In this document: one piece after another, positions 47,579 to 59,466 of the stretch
Layout: each line of letters begins with the position of its first letter
Numbering within the stretch: the stretch's first letter is position 1
NCBI GenBank assembly: GCA_015680905.1
Contig: CM027379.1
Location: 30,460,501-30,524,500 of the forward strand
From: Coptis chinensis
Lineage: Eukaryota > Streptophyta > Magnoliopsida > Ranunculales > Ranunculaceae
DNA: 64,000 nt
Direction: 5' to 3'
Notes under the pieces: model-generated
Database searches by the model: none
What the model was told of the DNA's origin: nothing
Seen by the model: only the letters and a program-made list of their open reading frames with translations
Translations under genes and position numbers: made by a program

Positions 47579-50418
47579 CCAGCCTTTGCACTTTTGACTA
47601 CCATGTTATCTATGTAGACTTCCATAGTGTCGCCCAGCAAGTCTTTGAATATTTTTGTGACAAGTCTCTGGTAGGTCGCGCTGGCGTTCTTCAAGCCGAA
47701 TGGTAAGACGTTATAGCAGAACGTTTCTTGGTCGGTTATGAAGGACGTCTTTTCCTAGTCTTCTTCTGCAAGTGGTATCTAATTGTATCTGCTATATGCG
47801 TCCATAAATGATAAAAGTTTATGACTGCAAGTTTGGTCTACTAGTATATCAATCCTGGGTAGGGGGAAGCTGTATTTTGGGCAATGCTTGTTGACATTGG
47901 TGAAATCGATGCAGAGTCGAACCTAGCCATTTTTCTTAGGAACGACTACAATGTTAGCTAACCAGGTCGAGTATTTGACCTCTCTGATGAATCCAACCTT
48001 TTTGAGCTTTTCTATCTCTTCATCGATGGCTTTTTGAAATTTGAGTGCTAGTTTCTGAGGTCAATGTTTGATAGGCTTTATAGCTGGATCTACATTTAAT
48101 TTGTGGCAAGCGGCCTGAGGGTCGATGCCTGGCATATCGATATATGACCAAGCAAAAATATCTTTATTGAGAGATAGAAAATTGACAAGTTACTCCTTGA
48201 GCTTGGGGTCTAAATCAGCCTCTACATAAACAAATTTTGGGTCATCATTTGTGCCCAAATTGACTTTCTCTCATAGTTTGACTTGTGCTTGTTTTTCCTT
48301 GAGCTTGTCTGTTGTTGATGCTGGAGGGCTGGAAGCTTGGGGATCTTGCAGCTTTGGGATTTCATTTGTCTGGACGACCTGAGTTTTGTCCTTGGTTGTT
48401 GTGCTTACTTAATTATGTCGATGAGCTTCTAGTTGGTTGCTTCTAAGCTCCATGATGTTATGGGGTCTTAGGAACCGCAGGACTTGGTATAAGATTGATG
48501 GAACTGCTGAGATCTTGTGAATCCACCTGTGTCCTAAGATGGCAGTATATGATGACTTGACATCTATCACACTGAAGCGTATTGAGGTTTTAATGATGTT
48601 CTCTTTTTCTCCAATGGAGACTGGTAGGATGACGTCTCTAATAGCATCTATGCGGTCTCCATTGAATCCATAGAGTGGCGCATTTGACTCTATCATCACT
48701 GAGTCTGGCAGGTACATATCCTTGTATGTTTGGTAAAAGAGGATGTTATAGGAGCTGCCTGGATCGATTAGGACCCGCTTGACTGTCCATCTGTTGATCT
48801 TGACGTGCACTACCAGAGCATCATTATGGGGTAGGCACACTTTATCAAGATCTTCCTCGGTGAACGATATTGTGGTCATAGTTTGAGAGCTGGCAAGAGT
48901 AATCAGTTTAGCTATGTGGGATAGGTGGTAGATTTCTTGCAGTGCTCCTACGCGCCTGTGCTTTTCACGACCGGAGGTCTCATTGCTGGAGGTGTCTATA
49001 ATCATGTGGATTACCTTTTCCTCGTTGTGATCGGAAGAGTGATGTCTTCTGTTATGCCTCGACTGACCGGGAGATTTAGATCGTCGGGCTGTTCTGCTTC
49101 TGCTCCTTCTGCGAGCAGGTCGTTTGTGACTATGTCTCTTGCTTCTGTTGCAGTTTGCATTCAGTTTATGCCTGAGGTCGCTTTCTTGCAAAAACTCTTT
49201 CAGTTTTCCCTCTTCGACTAAGTCTTGGAGGTAGTGCTTGAAGCTTTAACATTCATTGGTGTCATGGTGGTGGAGTTTGTGGAAGTGGCAGTATAGACGT
49301 CCTGGTATAGCTATCACCTTGTTGACGTTTGGTTTGAAGTAAGGTGTTGTATATATCTTCTTCAGGATATGGCCTAGCACCCTGGAGAAGTTGGAGAATT
49401 ATCTTTTGGCGTACGATGGTTTCTGGGAGTTGGTGCCCTTGTTGTTGCTTGAGTACTGATTGCTTTCTTTGGGTCCTCGTTTGTCGCTTACTGCGAGGAC
49501 TTCTTTGCCTTTGCGTTGGGCCATCCATTCTTCGTACTTAATGTACTTGTCAACTCTATGGTATAGGTCATCTAGGCATTCTGGCTTATTGTGCATGAGA
49601 GACCCTGCTAGTACGGTGTCGTCTAGGAAGGCGTTGATAAATGCCGAGGTTGCAAAGTTGTCCTTGAAGCTTGGCTCCATTGAAAGATGTTCCTTTTTGA
49701 GACGTCCTAAGAAAGCGTGAATAGTCTCGTCGTGTGCTTGCTTCAGCTGGAACAACGAGTCTAGGTCGGCTTGCTTCTTCCTGTTGTGGACAAACTCTTC
49801 TGCGAATGTCTCGGCCAACTTGTCGAACTTGTGGATTGAATCAGGGGTTAACGTGTAAAACCAGTCTAATGCTCTGTCCTTCAAGCTGGTTGGAAAGAGT
49901 TTACATTTTAGGTAGTCAAAGTCTGGAACACTGTAGAGCGCCAGGAGTTGGCTGAAACGAACTATGTGCTGGCCTAGGCACGAGCTACCGTTGTACAACG
50001 AGAACTTTGGCTGGATAAAATTAGTGGGAAGCTATTTGTCCCTGACTTCAGTGGTGAGTGGTGACGCCTTGTATGACTGGAGCATTTTTTGGATGATATG
50101 GGCTGCACTGGCTTTTTCGCTTGACTTCTCCAACCGTTGGGCGAAGTCCTCAAGACGTTGATTGGTGGTTGTAGTGAGGGTTGTGACTGCATTGTTTTCA
50201 ATTGCGTCTGGGGCCAGGTTGTTGGTGTTGGAAGTAGTTTATTTGCGAATAGTTTGGTTCTCATGCTGGAGCGTGGTAAATGATTCCTGGATAAACTTTA
50301 CTTTATCTACTAGAGCTTTTAGTTGTTCTTCCATGGTGGTTTTTTTAACCAGTTTAGTAGGCTTGAGAAAATAGTGTGGGCGTTTTTCTCAAGGAAACGA
50401 ATTGGCAGACGGCACCAA
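47579..50418 (-). pseudogene. gypsy B leader, gag, protease and RT start
   Basis: From the primer site (50,418-50,402) leftward there is an untranslated leader, then gag (about 50,264-49,262) with the capsid block DRALDWFYTLTPDSIHKFDK and DETIHAFLGRLKKEHLSMEP. An Arg-rich stretch and an aspartic protease region with VLIDPGSSYNILFYQTYKDM (49,191-48,409) follow. The RT N-terminal part (48,400-47,580) includes DTMEVYIDNMVVKSAKA. It is the right-hand half of gypsy B's coding region, and gypsy C separates it from the rest. Several interruptions are present. Confidence 0.9.
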
Positions 50419-50924
50419 TGTAAATGTGTGGTTTTCTACCTACGACTGTAAATGTGTGGTTTTCTACTTACGACTTGATGTTGAGGTTGATGGGGAATGA
50501 CTGTACTCTTGCTTGGGATAAGAGTTGCCTACGTATCAAGTTTCTTGGGTGAACTTGAATCAAGCCTTACGTAGTTCATCTCTATCTATTTATAGGTGTT
50601 TGATCTGACTTTTTTTATTTGCTTCAGGCCGTTGTCAAGTGTAGATCCATATTTTGTGCTCTTTTGATGATTCGTCATTACTCCTGCTGTTACAAAGTAA
50701 ATGCCTCCTTTATTGGTGTGTTGACTGAGTTTCAGGATCGCGGTAGATCATTTGTTTCCATGTATGTTTGTATTTGATATTTGGGACAACCTGAGTTTGG
50801 ATCGTGGTTACGTCCTGGTGGCATAGTACGACCTAGGGATATACGAGCTATGAAGATACGACCTGGTGTGTGGACACGTGTGCTGTACATGTAGTGATAT
50901 GCTTGAGAACGGAGGGTACTTATA
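50419..50924 (-). repeat. gypsy B 5' LTR
   Basis: This 506-bp LTR starts tgtaaatgtgtgg and ends gggtacttata. A short local duplication of its first 27 or so bases (gtaaatgtgtggttttcta) sits at the left edge. Confidence 0.9.
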
Positions 50925-53900
50925 GTTTATAAATTATTGTTTGGTTTTTTAATTTGGATATCACTTCCTTAACCTGCTATTAGGCTTCAATTAAGACTTT
51001 TTTGGAAATGCAGATTTTAGATTGAAGAAAGTTTGAAGCAATTGCCTAGATTTTGGTGCGCAGGCGAAGGTCAGTCTTTAAACATAATTTCCTGTGTCAA
51101 GAACTCCTAGAATAACCTTAATGCTTTTCTTTAAACATAATTTCATGTGTCAAGAACTCCTGGAATAACGTTATTGCTTTTGTTTACAGGGATATGTTGG
51201 TTTTGGGTTCTTGGCTAGCTTATTGCAATGTTCAAACTTACGACTATCGAGATACGCAATCACTAATTAGGTGATCCCATTTACATAGTTAACCCTAATA
51301 CTTAAGAACATCTACAGCTCCCAAACTTACCAACTTTTGAATAATGGGTCACAATTGTTTAAATCTCATCTGGTTTCAGTGTTGACGCATTTCGAATTGA
51401 ATGACTAGTTAGTGTACTTCTATTGTATAAGATAATCTCAACCCAAAGCTTTACCTTTTGGGTTATATTGAAACTGGTACAGTTTTACTTATGTCCAGTT
51501 CACTGACTTTGTCTAAATTAGAACTGAAGTATTCTTAAATACATACATATATCTAACTACTTTAAAGAAAACGAAGGCTTCAACAGTGAATTCATCACGC
51601 CATTAATTTTTTTTCCAATTTTGCCCCTTTCCAAACACGAATATTACAGCTCATACCATTTTTTTGTTTTATTTTTTTATTTTGTCTTTTTAGGGGTAAA
51701 ATGGTAGTTTCACGTCTAGAAATCTAACTACTTTAAAGAAAACGAAGGCTTCAACAGTGAATTCATTACGCCATTAATTTTTTTTCCAATTTTGCCCCTT
51801 TCCAAACACGAATATTACAGCTCATACCATTTTTTTGTTTTATTTTTTTATTGTCTTTTTCAGGGGTAAAATGGTAGTTTCACGTCTAGAAATTAATGAA
51901 AAATAAAATAAAATCAGAGATTGTTAACATGGCAGAGACACGTACAAAGAGGCTAGTTATATTTTAAAGTGCTAAGTCCCAAGTCCGAGCAAGGGAGAAG
52001 GGAAAAGTCATGTTAGCACACAAACTCGAGTGGACACACATACACAACAGTCAAAGAGCGAGTTAAATTAGATTCATGTCTTCTTGTACAAGAGAGCATA
52101 TCTGCAAGAGCTGAAAGATGGGTCTTCAAATTTTAAGTTTGAGAATGATTAAACAATCGAATTGGGTGGAAATATTTCATATACAAATTTTTAAGCATTT
52201 TGATTGAAAGTCCATTATACCACTCCTTTACTGGGTTTTGTATGATATATACCACCAGAGAGATTCCCACTTCAGTCAGATAGAGATTGGGTTGTTAAGG
52301 CGAAATGTATTTAACGGAGCATAATGCCAGTATGTACATACACCAATGCTTAATTGAGTTAGACATTAAGTTGGACGGTACTCAAAGGCATTATGGAAAA
52401 CTTGTTTATGGTGTTTTCAAGTCCATAGTACAAGTATAGGCGTTTGACACATTGGAGTAAGTTCCTCAATTTAGATAAGGTTCTCCCATTAGAGGAAAGA
52501 AAGGTGTAATATGAAAAGGAATTAGTTAGTTGAAGTGTTTGGAGTGACTTGTCAAGAAGACTAGTTCTTGCTCTTCTTTTTTTGTTTGTTTGTTCCAAAA
52601 CTTGTAGTGCTCGTATCTAATATCTCTGTATACATCAATGCCTCATGATATTTTGTAAGTTTTGGAACAACAAGGGGGAGGGGGGTTTGTATCATATTTA
52701 TCCACATCTTTTAAACCTCATTTTGTTTTACAGGGAAGCCACCTTCATATCCAGACACTTCACATACAGAGGAAGTTTTTCTCATTAATTTCTTTTACTT
52801 AAAACTAGTTAGGAACATTATGGTCCTGGTTAGCAGGCCAGTAGCTATTTTCAAAGGTAGGGGGAAGCGAAGCTTCTAGTCTATAGGTAGCGTGGAGGCT
52901 ACTGCTTCTAGAATGAATGAGGCAGGTTGAAAAGACTACAATACAAGTCATGAGTGATAGCAAAGCCAAGCCTATTGATGAAGGAAGGAAACCAAGCCCA
53001 TACTTGTGCTCATCCAAAGCTACTAGGTCACTATACATTTTCTAATTATTGCTATCTATTTTCATGTTCTCTTAATGTATTTTATACTTGTTACGTGTAG
53101 ATTTGAGATCTCAAAATAGATTGGAATTTACAAGTGAACCAATCTGTTGTTTGAAATTCTTAGTATGTGTATTTTCTTGATATTCTAAATTTATTTTCTT
53201 GTATTGTATCATATTGGAGATTGCTTTTTGATTATTATGTTCTTGATTTGAATGGTGATGGCACCTTGTTTTCATTGCTTGCAGGTGTTATTGCCTTTGG
53301 CATGAATGTTAGATTGTGGAATCTCAATGACGCATATAGACACTGAATGTAATAAGAAATATTAGCGATTGAGCTAGCTAGGTATATATATAATCATTGC
53401 TTCTAACCTAGTCTCATCCAAATGATGCCAAGGTAAATAAATTGTATGAGTAATATTATACTATACCTTACCTAATGTGTTATGTTTTGAATGTCCAAAT
53501 CAAGTTTCGCTTCTAAATGAATGTTGGTAGTCAACAAAGTATTAGACATGGGTATATCCATGTGGTGAACAATGACTACACTCACTAAGGATGTACACCA
53601 TTGGTGGAAGTGCATCTAAAACCATCAACATCCAATGCAACAGATACCTTGGCCTTTCCAATCCTTTGGCAAGAACTTGATTGGTGAACATTTTTTAGAA
53701 GTAACACCTCAGTTCCTTTGTTATGTATATGGTATTGATTATTGAATTTAATGAAGTTCAAATGTAGCTTAGGCAAAGTAATGTGATTGCAAAAATCTGC
53801 TTGCGTGTCTTTTAAATTTTCATGTGGGTAAGAATAAGAAGCTTTAAATCTATCAGTTTGATATATCTTTAAAGTTGAGCTAGGTGGGTAGGACATATAA

Positions 53901-54629
53901 GCAAATAACGTGAGAAATGCACCTTTTTTTATTTGTATGTATATATAGTGTTTGTATATTTTTTTCTTTATAGGTCACAAATGATGTTTTTGCACTTCGG
54001 GGATCACTCTTGAGCTTTCATCAAGTTTTGTTACACCTTGAGTTGTTGTGTTTATGACAACCATATGGATTATCTGATTAATGATATTTTTAGTTATTTC
54101 TTATGATTATACCTTGCACTAGCTTGTCTAAAGTTTTTCATTTGGTTAGTGAGTTAATGAATTCATTGGATATATTCGTTTGTTTATATTATTAAAAAAA
54201 ATTGCTTTGGTTTTTGTAGGGTCTGGAGATTGTATTGGCTTTCATGGATCTAAAGTTTCCTACTGTTTTCTTAGGAAAATGTTATCTAAGTAACTTTATA
54301 GCTAGTTTCTTACTTGATGTAATTTTTACTTTTACTCATATTTGACTTATAAAATGGCTTATGAAATTTAAAAAAATTGTACTGTTGAAAAACTTGTGTA
54401 TGTTATTAGATTGTTTTTGTTAATTAATATTGATTTTTATGGGATACGATGGTGAATGCGATTGTTTGGGAGAGATAATATTTGCATGTTGCCATAATTA
54501 AATTGAAACAACATAGGCATATTTTTTAAATATTGTGTACAAGTAAATATGTCGGCTAATTGCGAAACAAAGATAAGAGATTGGACATATGACACACTGT
54601 TCAGATCATATGCCAAAGTTTTGTGCAAT
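50925..54629. other. CACTA interior, no recognisable gene
   Basis: The segment is AT-rich. Reading frames are short and match nothing I know. A possible small exon pair (around 51,012-51,070) and poly-pyrimidine/AG sites suggest decayed host-like or element exons, but nothing can be assigned. The notable feature is the 171-bp tandem duplication at 51,551. Confidence 0.6.
51551..51892. repeat. tandem duplication of a 171-bp unit
   Basis: The units are 51,551-51,721 and 51,722-51,892, both atctaactactttaaagaaa to tttcacgtctagaa. They differ by about three substitutions and a short indel, so the duplication is recent relative to the surrounding element. Confidence 0.95.
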
Positions 54630-54919
54630 ATTATGTCGGTTTCAGTAACATATCATCTCGGTTTGTTCCTTATTATCTCGGTTTTAATATTATTTTAACT
54701 TTTCAATTTTATTTTCATTTTTAAAACCGAGATAATAGAATTAGATATTATATTAGATGTTTTTTTGGAACTGAGATAATATATCTCCTTCTTATCTCTG
54801 TTGTGGGAACTCTATTATCTCGGTGGATGTTACCTCGGTTTCTTGTGTATGAAAAAAGCGAGATAAAAATGCTATTATCTCATTTTTTTAGCTGAGATGA
54901 TAACCCTTTTTTACTAGTG
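54630..54919 (-). repeat. CACTA right subterminal repeats and terminus
   Basis: About nine copies of ttatctcgg(t) or its reverse ccgagataa occur within 290 bp. The terminus ttttttactagtg closes the element at 54,919. Confidence 0.75.
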
Positions 54920-55051
54920 GTGTTGCATACTTATATGGGGACTTATATTTTCAACTTGTTTTGAATTGGCAGATGAAAATCGTCAAAGATGATTTTTTTT
55001 TTTTTGTTCCTTCTCTAGCTTTCAACTGATTATCTATTGTGTTTTCTGTAG

Positions 55052-57583
55052 AATCAATTGATAACGTCTTTCTTTATACTGGAGTATATGAGAAAAATGA
55101 AAATGAGGCCGCTTTGTCTTCTCGTCCAACTCGAGATGACATAGAAATAGTTGATAGCGAAAAGATTCTGTATTTTGGGATGAATTTTACAAGTCTGGAA
55201 GTTGCGAAATAGTTTTATATAGACTACAGAAAAGCATTTGGATTTAGTGTCGTTACTCAAAGTACCCAAAAAAGAATTCCACATTCAGACTAAGTGAGTA
55301 CTTGTCAAATAACTTGCGAGCGTTTTGGGACTTATGTAGAATGAGTAAAAAAAACATATGAGGGTTCTAAGAAAGAAGTAATAAACAAGAGGAGAAACAC
55401 GAATACGGTGAAATGCGGGTGTTTAGCAACAATGAGAGTGACAAAATAAGACAGTGGATTATGGAAAGTGGTGAAGTATGTTGGTGCGCACAATCACAAC
55501 CTTGTTAGTCCGGCGAAAATGATGTGCATACTTGTTTGTAAAAAATTGCCTGTTGCAGCTAAGATGTTGATTGACTCGTTCCGTGATGAAGGCAAACCTG
55601 TGAATAAAGTTGCTGATATACTTACGGATCACAAAATGGTTTTTTTGACAGAGATTGTTGGAACCACTTAGGTCCGTTGAAGGAGTATAAGAAACCTGTC
55701 AAAGGTGATGCTACCGTAATGCTAGATTTTTTTAAGAAGAAGAGTATATAAGATCCTAATTTCTTCTACGCAATGTAAATGGAGAGCAAAGCACGGGCAA
55801 TCAATTTTTTATGGGTAGATGGTCGTTCACGTATGCAGTTTTAGTATTTTGGTGAGGTTTTTTTCTTTGACACAACATATCACAAGAACGTATATGAAAT
55901 GCCATTTGGCCATTTGCTGGAGTAAACCACCACATGCAGTCAATCCAGTGTGGTTGTGCACTCCTATTGGATGAGACAGAAGAATCTTTTCAGTGGGTTT
56001 TTCAGACTTGGCTTGCAGCCATGGGCGGGCATGCCCCATCTTTAATCATCACAGATCAAGACCGAGCTATGACAGCGGCTGTTGCGAAAGTATTCCCAAA
56101 TACACGACATAGATTTTGCCTATGGCACATTTTGAAGAAATTTCCTGAAAAACTTCCACATGTTTATTTCAAGAGGTCATCTTTCAAAAAAGCTATCAAA
56201 ATGTGTATTCGGGAAACTTATAATCCTAGTGCTTTCGAAACAAAGTGGAAGGGATTGATGTCTACATATGAGTTGGTGGAGAATGAATGGCTCATAGGAC
56301 TATATGAGATTCGAGAAAAATGGGCACCGGTTTATCACTTTGATACTTTCTATGCTGTCACTAATACTACCAGGTGTTATGTAGGCATGAATTCTTTTTA
56401 CAAGAGTTTTTTCCATTCAACTACAACTCTTAGAGAGTTTGTGTTAAAGAATGATAGGTGTTTGAGTAGAATTGTTCAAAGAGAAAAAAGAGAGGATTAT
56501 ACTACAGAACACTCGAATTGCATCGTCGATAGTAATGCCTTTCTCTTGAAGAGTGCATCAAAAGTGTATACGAGGAATGCGTATGATAGGTTCAAAAAAG
56601 AATGTGAGAAAACTCGAGCTGAGTATGTCTTGGATGATGATGAAAAGGGTAGTGATGGCTACACGACCTACACTTACAAGTCTCGAGTGGAAGGTGATTA
56701 GCGTGAGTGGAAGGTGAAGTTCAACTCAGCCACAAAAGAAGGTAACTGTGAATGCAAAATTTTCGAGTTCCTAGGGATACCCTATGGACACCTTGTAAAG
56801 GTTTTTCAGTGTCGTGATATATATAGAGATACCCGATCACTTTATTCTAAAGAGATGGATGAAAGGGGCTAACAAATATAAAGCTGAGTATGATGGTGGA
56901 CTAATAAGTGGTCATGAGAGTTTTGGGGTACTGAGAACTACCCAACTTCAGATGGTTGCCAATCAATTAGTCTATGAAGCGGCTGAAGCAAATGAGACTT
57001 ACCAATTGATGTTGAAAAGATTACAAGCACTATCACTAGAGCTCAAGGAAATAAAGAAAACTAATGACGAGACCAACATTTCAGTTGTCGATTCATGCAC
57101 TGTCAATGAAAACTCACAACCTGCAATTGATGCCTCACAAGTTTTACTTATGAATCCCAACATCTCACAAACTAAAAGAAGGAAAAAGGAAGTGAAGGTT
57201 TACAAAAGTAGTACTAGAATAAAAGGAGGTTTGGAGAAAGACATTGCGAAAGCTAGCAAAGGGAAGACAGGCAGGAGATGTACTAGTTGTAACCAGGTTG
57301 GTGTTAATCACGACAAACGAAATTGTTCACAAAATCCAAATAGGAAGAAGGGGATAAGTAAGTAAAGTGATTTCTGTAGTTTTCATTCATTCCTAGTATA
57401 CTAAATTTTCTTGTTTGGAGTTCACTGTAAAATTGACATTTGTCATCACTTTCTTACTTGACAGTTATTGATGAGGAGATTGAGTATGTGGACGATCATA
57501 GAGATGATGACGACGACAAAGATAGAGATGGTGATGAAGACAACAAATATGGAGATGGGGACAATGTTGAATTTAAAATTTGA
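55052..57583 (+). pseudogene. MULE-2 transposase, FAR1/FHY3-like, main exons, decayed
   Basis: From an acceptor at 55,051 the frame reads ESIDNVFLYTGVYEKNENEA, then a FAR1 domain (ILYFGMNFTSLEVAK to VGAHNHNLVSPAKM). The MULE core follows (DRAMTAAVAKVFPNTRHRFC, LWHILKKFPEKLPHVYF), then a SWIM finger (CECKIFEFLGIPYGHLVKVF, one Cys of the usual set replaced), a linker (FILKRWMKGANKYKAEYDGG) and a CCHC knuckle (CTSCNQVGVNHDKRNC). A GT-AG intron (57,358-57,464) leads to a final acidic exon (57,465-57,583; DDDDDKDRDGDED) with stop TGA. Compared with MULE-1 it has about eight premature stops and at least three frame changes, between about 55,210 and 56,815. Its function would have been transposition. 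It is dead. Confidence 0.88.
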
Positions 57584-57766
57584 AGTTAGAATCATTTGTG
57601 TTTAAATTTGAAGTTATGTATATGAATTTGGAATTTGGTTATGTGCGTTTGAATATGAATATGAATTTGAATATGGTTTTATGTATATGTATATGAATAT
57701 GAATTTGAAGTTATGTATATGAACTCATGTGTATATAAATTTGGTTTAAAATGAAATAAAAAAAAT
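57584..57766. repeat. AT-rich gaatttgaagttatg tract after the transposase
   Basis: This is simple repetitive sequence of the same type as 22,625-23,030. It is probably the transposase 3' untranslated and intergenic region. Confidence 0.6.
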
Positions 57767-58027
57767 TGCTTGGATTTTGGTCCAAACGACCTACCCAGGT
57801 CGCACAAAAGCATCCAAAACGATCCTCAAATAGCGTTCACAGACGAATCTGGCCTTAACAACCTTTGTAGATTGTTGGTCTATAGACCTAAACAATCGGA
57901 TGGGGTCATTTAGAGTGATGCTGAGCGGTCTAAAGAGGTCGTTTAGAGTGATGCTGAGAGGTCTGAAGAGATCGTTTTGAACACTTCTCTGCGACCTCAC
58001 TATGTCGTTTGGACCAAAATCCAAGCA
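57767..58027. repeat. MITE-like unit with about 38-bp inverted ends, copy 1
   Basis: The ends are tgcttggattttggtccaaa and its inverted partner ttggaccaaaatccaagca. The inside repeats ggtcgttt(a/t)gagtgatgctgag twice. No clear target duplication is visible. It is an inverted copy of 58,898-59,129. Confidence 0.75.
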
Positions 58028-58897
58028 TATGCCGATATTTCAGATGTTTTAAAAAATTAAAACTGGATTTCAATTTGTATTTCTCACTTTACTACGAAAA
58101 AAAAAACCCAACTACTCAACGTCTGCTTCTTATAACTTAGAGATCTCCAAATGTGCTTTTGATGTAAATTTGTAATTAGGTATTGGGTGCTTGTACGTAT
58201 TTTGTTGGAGATCTCGAATTTTGTTGCGTAATGTTGACATCGGTAGAGTACCAAAATTAGGGTTGAATGCCCACTCTCTTTTCCCGCTTCTTTCTCTTTT
58301 CCCTCTATTTGCCTATTGCTCCAAGGTCTGCTCCAACATCTCCTTCAAACGTTTGTGCCAACATCTGCTTCAAAGTCTACTTCAACATCTGCACCAACCC
58401 AACATTTGCTTCAATGCACTATCAACGCCTGTGCCAACGTCTGACACCAGCTCATTTTTGACAAGTTGTGCGTGTAACAAATGTTGCTTGTGGTTGTTCA
58501 TAACCAAATATTACAAATCAGATTTCAATTTTGCAATCTTGATTGGTTGTTGAACCCTAAACTCAGTAACCAATAGTTGGACGGCATGACTGAAGATGTG
58601 GACGATTAGGGTTTTGTATATAGATTAGGGTTTGAAGTTGGATTAGGGTTTGGTTAGGGATTAGGGTTTGAAGTTGGAATTTGAAGTTTGAATTTAGGGC
58701 CCATTGAATTTATATGTTTGAAGTTATTTTATATGAATTTCGAATTTGAAGTTATGTATATGAATTTGAATATGAAAATGTGCGTTTGAATTTCACGTTG
58801 AATTTGAATATGAATTTGAACGTGAATTTGAATTTGAATACGGTATGATGTGTATGAATATGAATATGAATTTGAAGAAAGGGATAAAAAAATCAGT
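58028..58897. other. MULE-2 intergenic region, no recognisable gene
   Basis: The plus-strand frame at 58,191-58,553 is low-complexity, with repeated caacatctgcttcaa-type motifs, and resembles no protein I know. From 58,605 an AT-rich tract repeats gattagggtttgaagttgga, as in the left arm. Confidence 0.55.
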
Positions 58898-59129
58898 TTT
58901 GCTTAGATTTTGGTCCAAACGACCCAGTGAGGTCGCAAAGAAGTGTTCAAAACAATCTCTTCAGACCGCTCAGCATCACTCTAAATGATCTCATCAGATT
59001 GTTTAGGTATATAGACCAGCGATCTGCAGAGGTCGTTAAGGTCAGATTCATCTGTGAACGATCCAGTCAGATCGTTTTGGATGCTTTTATGAGACCTGGC
59101 TGGGTCGTCTAGACCAAAATCTAAGCAAA
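58898..59129. repeat. MITE-like unit with inverted ends, copy 2
   Basis: It starts tttgcttagattttggtcc and ends with the inverted agaccaaaatctaagcaaa. The interior aligns with the reverse complement of 57,767-58,027 at roughly 80 % by eye. Confidence 0.75.
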
Positions 59130-59466
59130 TTTTTTATTTGATTTAGTTCATTTCATATCCAAACCAAATTTTCATATACGCACATATCCAACCAAATTCA
59201 AACTCAAATTCATTTAATATCCAACCAAACCCTAATCCAACTTCAAACCAAGTTCATTTCATATCCAACAAAATTCAAACTCAAATTCAACGTGAAATTC
59301 AAACGTACATTTTCATATTCAAATTCATATACATAACTTCAAATTTGAAATTCATATACAATAACTTCAAACTTCAAATTCCAACTTCAAACCCTAATCC
59401 CTAAGCAAACTTTAATCCCTAATCCAACTTCAAACCTTAATCTATATACAAAACCCTAATCCAACT

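Larger units (their letters stand above)
24330..50924 (-). mobile_element. Ty3/gypsy element B, Tat-like, with three nested insertions
   Basis: The element lies on the minus strand with 5' LTR 50,924-50,419 and 3' LTR 26,288-24,330. The flanks gttca (24,325-24,329) and gttta (50,925-50,929) form a 5-bp target duplication with one change. The primer site beside the 5' LTR reads TTGGTGCCGTCTGCC. It contains gag, protease, RT, RNase H, a second (archaeal-type) RNase H and integrase, followed by a long 3' region with a plus-strand reading frame. The second RNase H and the antisense frame are Tat-lineage traits. It is interrupted by a solo LTR, copia-3 and gypsy C. It is broken, with roughly ten or more interruptions. 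LTR divergence is about 10 % by eye, so it is probably several million years old. Confidence 0.92.
23718..54919. mobile_element. CACTA-like (En/Spm superfamily) element hosting nested retrotransposons
   Basis: The right end reads ...cccttttttactagtg, the reverse complement of CACTAGTAAAAAAGGG. That is a typical CACTA terminus. The left end (about 23,718) is a degenerate match, ttctattaaaaaaatag. Both ends are followed inward by subterminal copies of a ttatctcggttt motif in both orientations, a hallmark of CACTA elements. Possible 3-bp flanks are gtt and gtg. Without gypsy B it is about 4.6 kb (23,718-24,329 plus 50,925-54,919). I see no transposase, so it is non-autonomous. It lies within the first intron of the MULE-2 transposase gene. 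Confidence 0.65.

Noticed and set aside
55052-57583. Host FAR1/FHY3-related transcription factor gene
   Set aside because: The frame is heavily interrupted and lies inside 565-bp TIRs, and its close sibling in MULE-1 is also TIR-bounded. A transposase origin fits better than a domesticated host gene.
58191-58553. Cys/Leu-rich 120-codon plus-strand frame
   Set aside because: It arises from imperfect caacatctgcttcaa repeats, with no homolog recognised.
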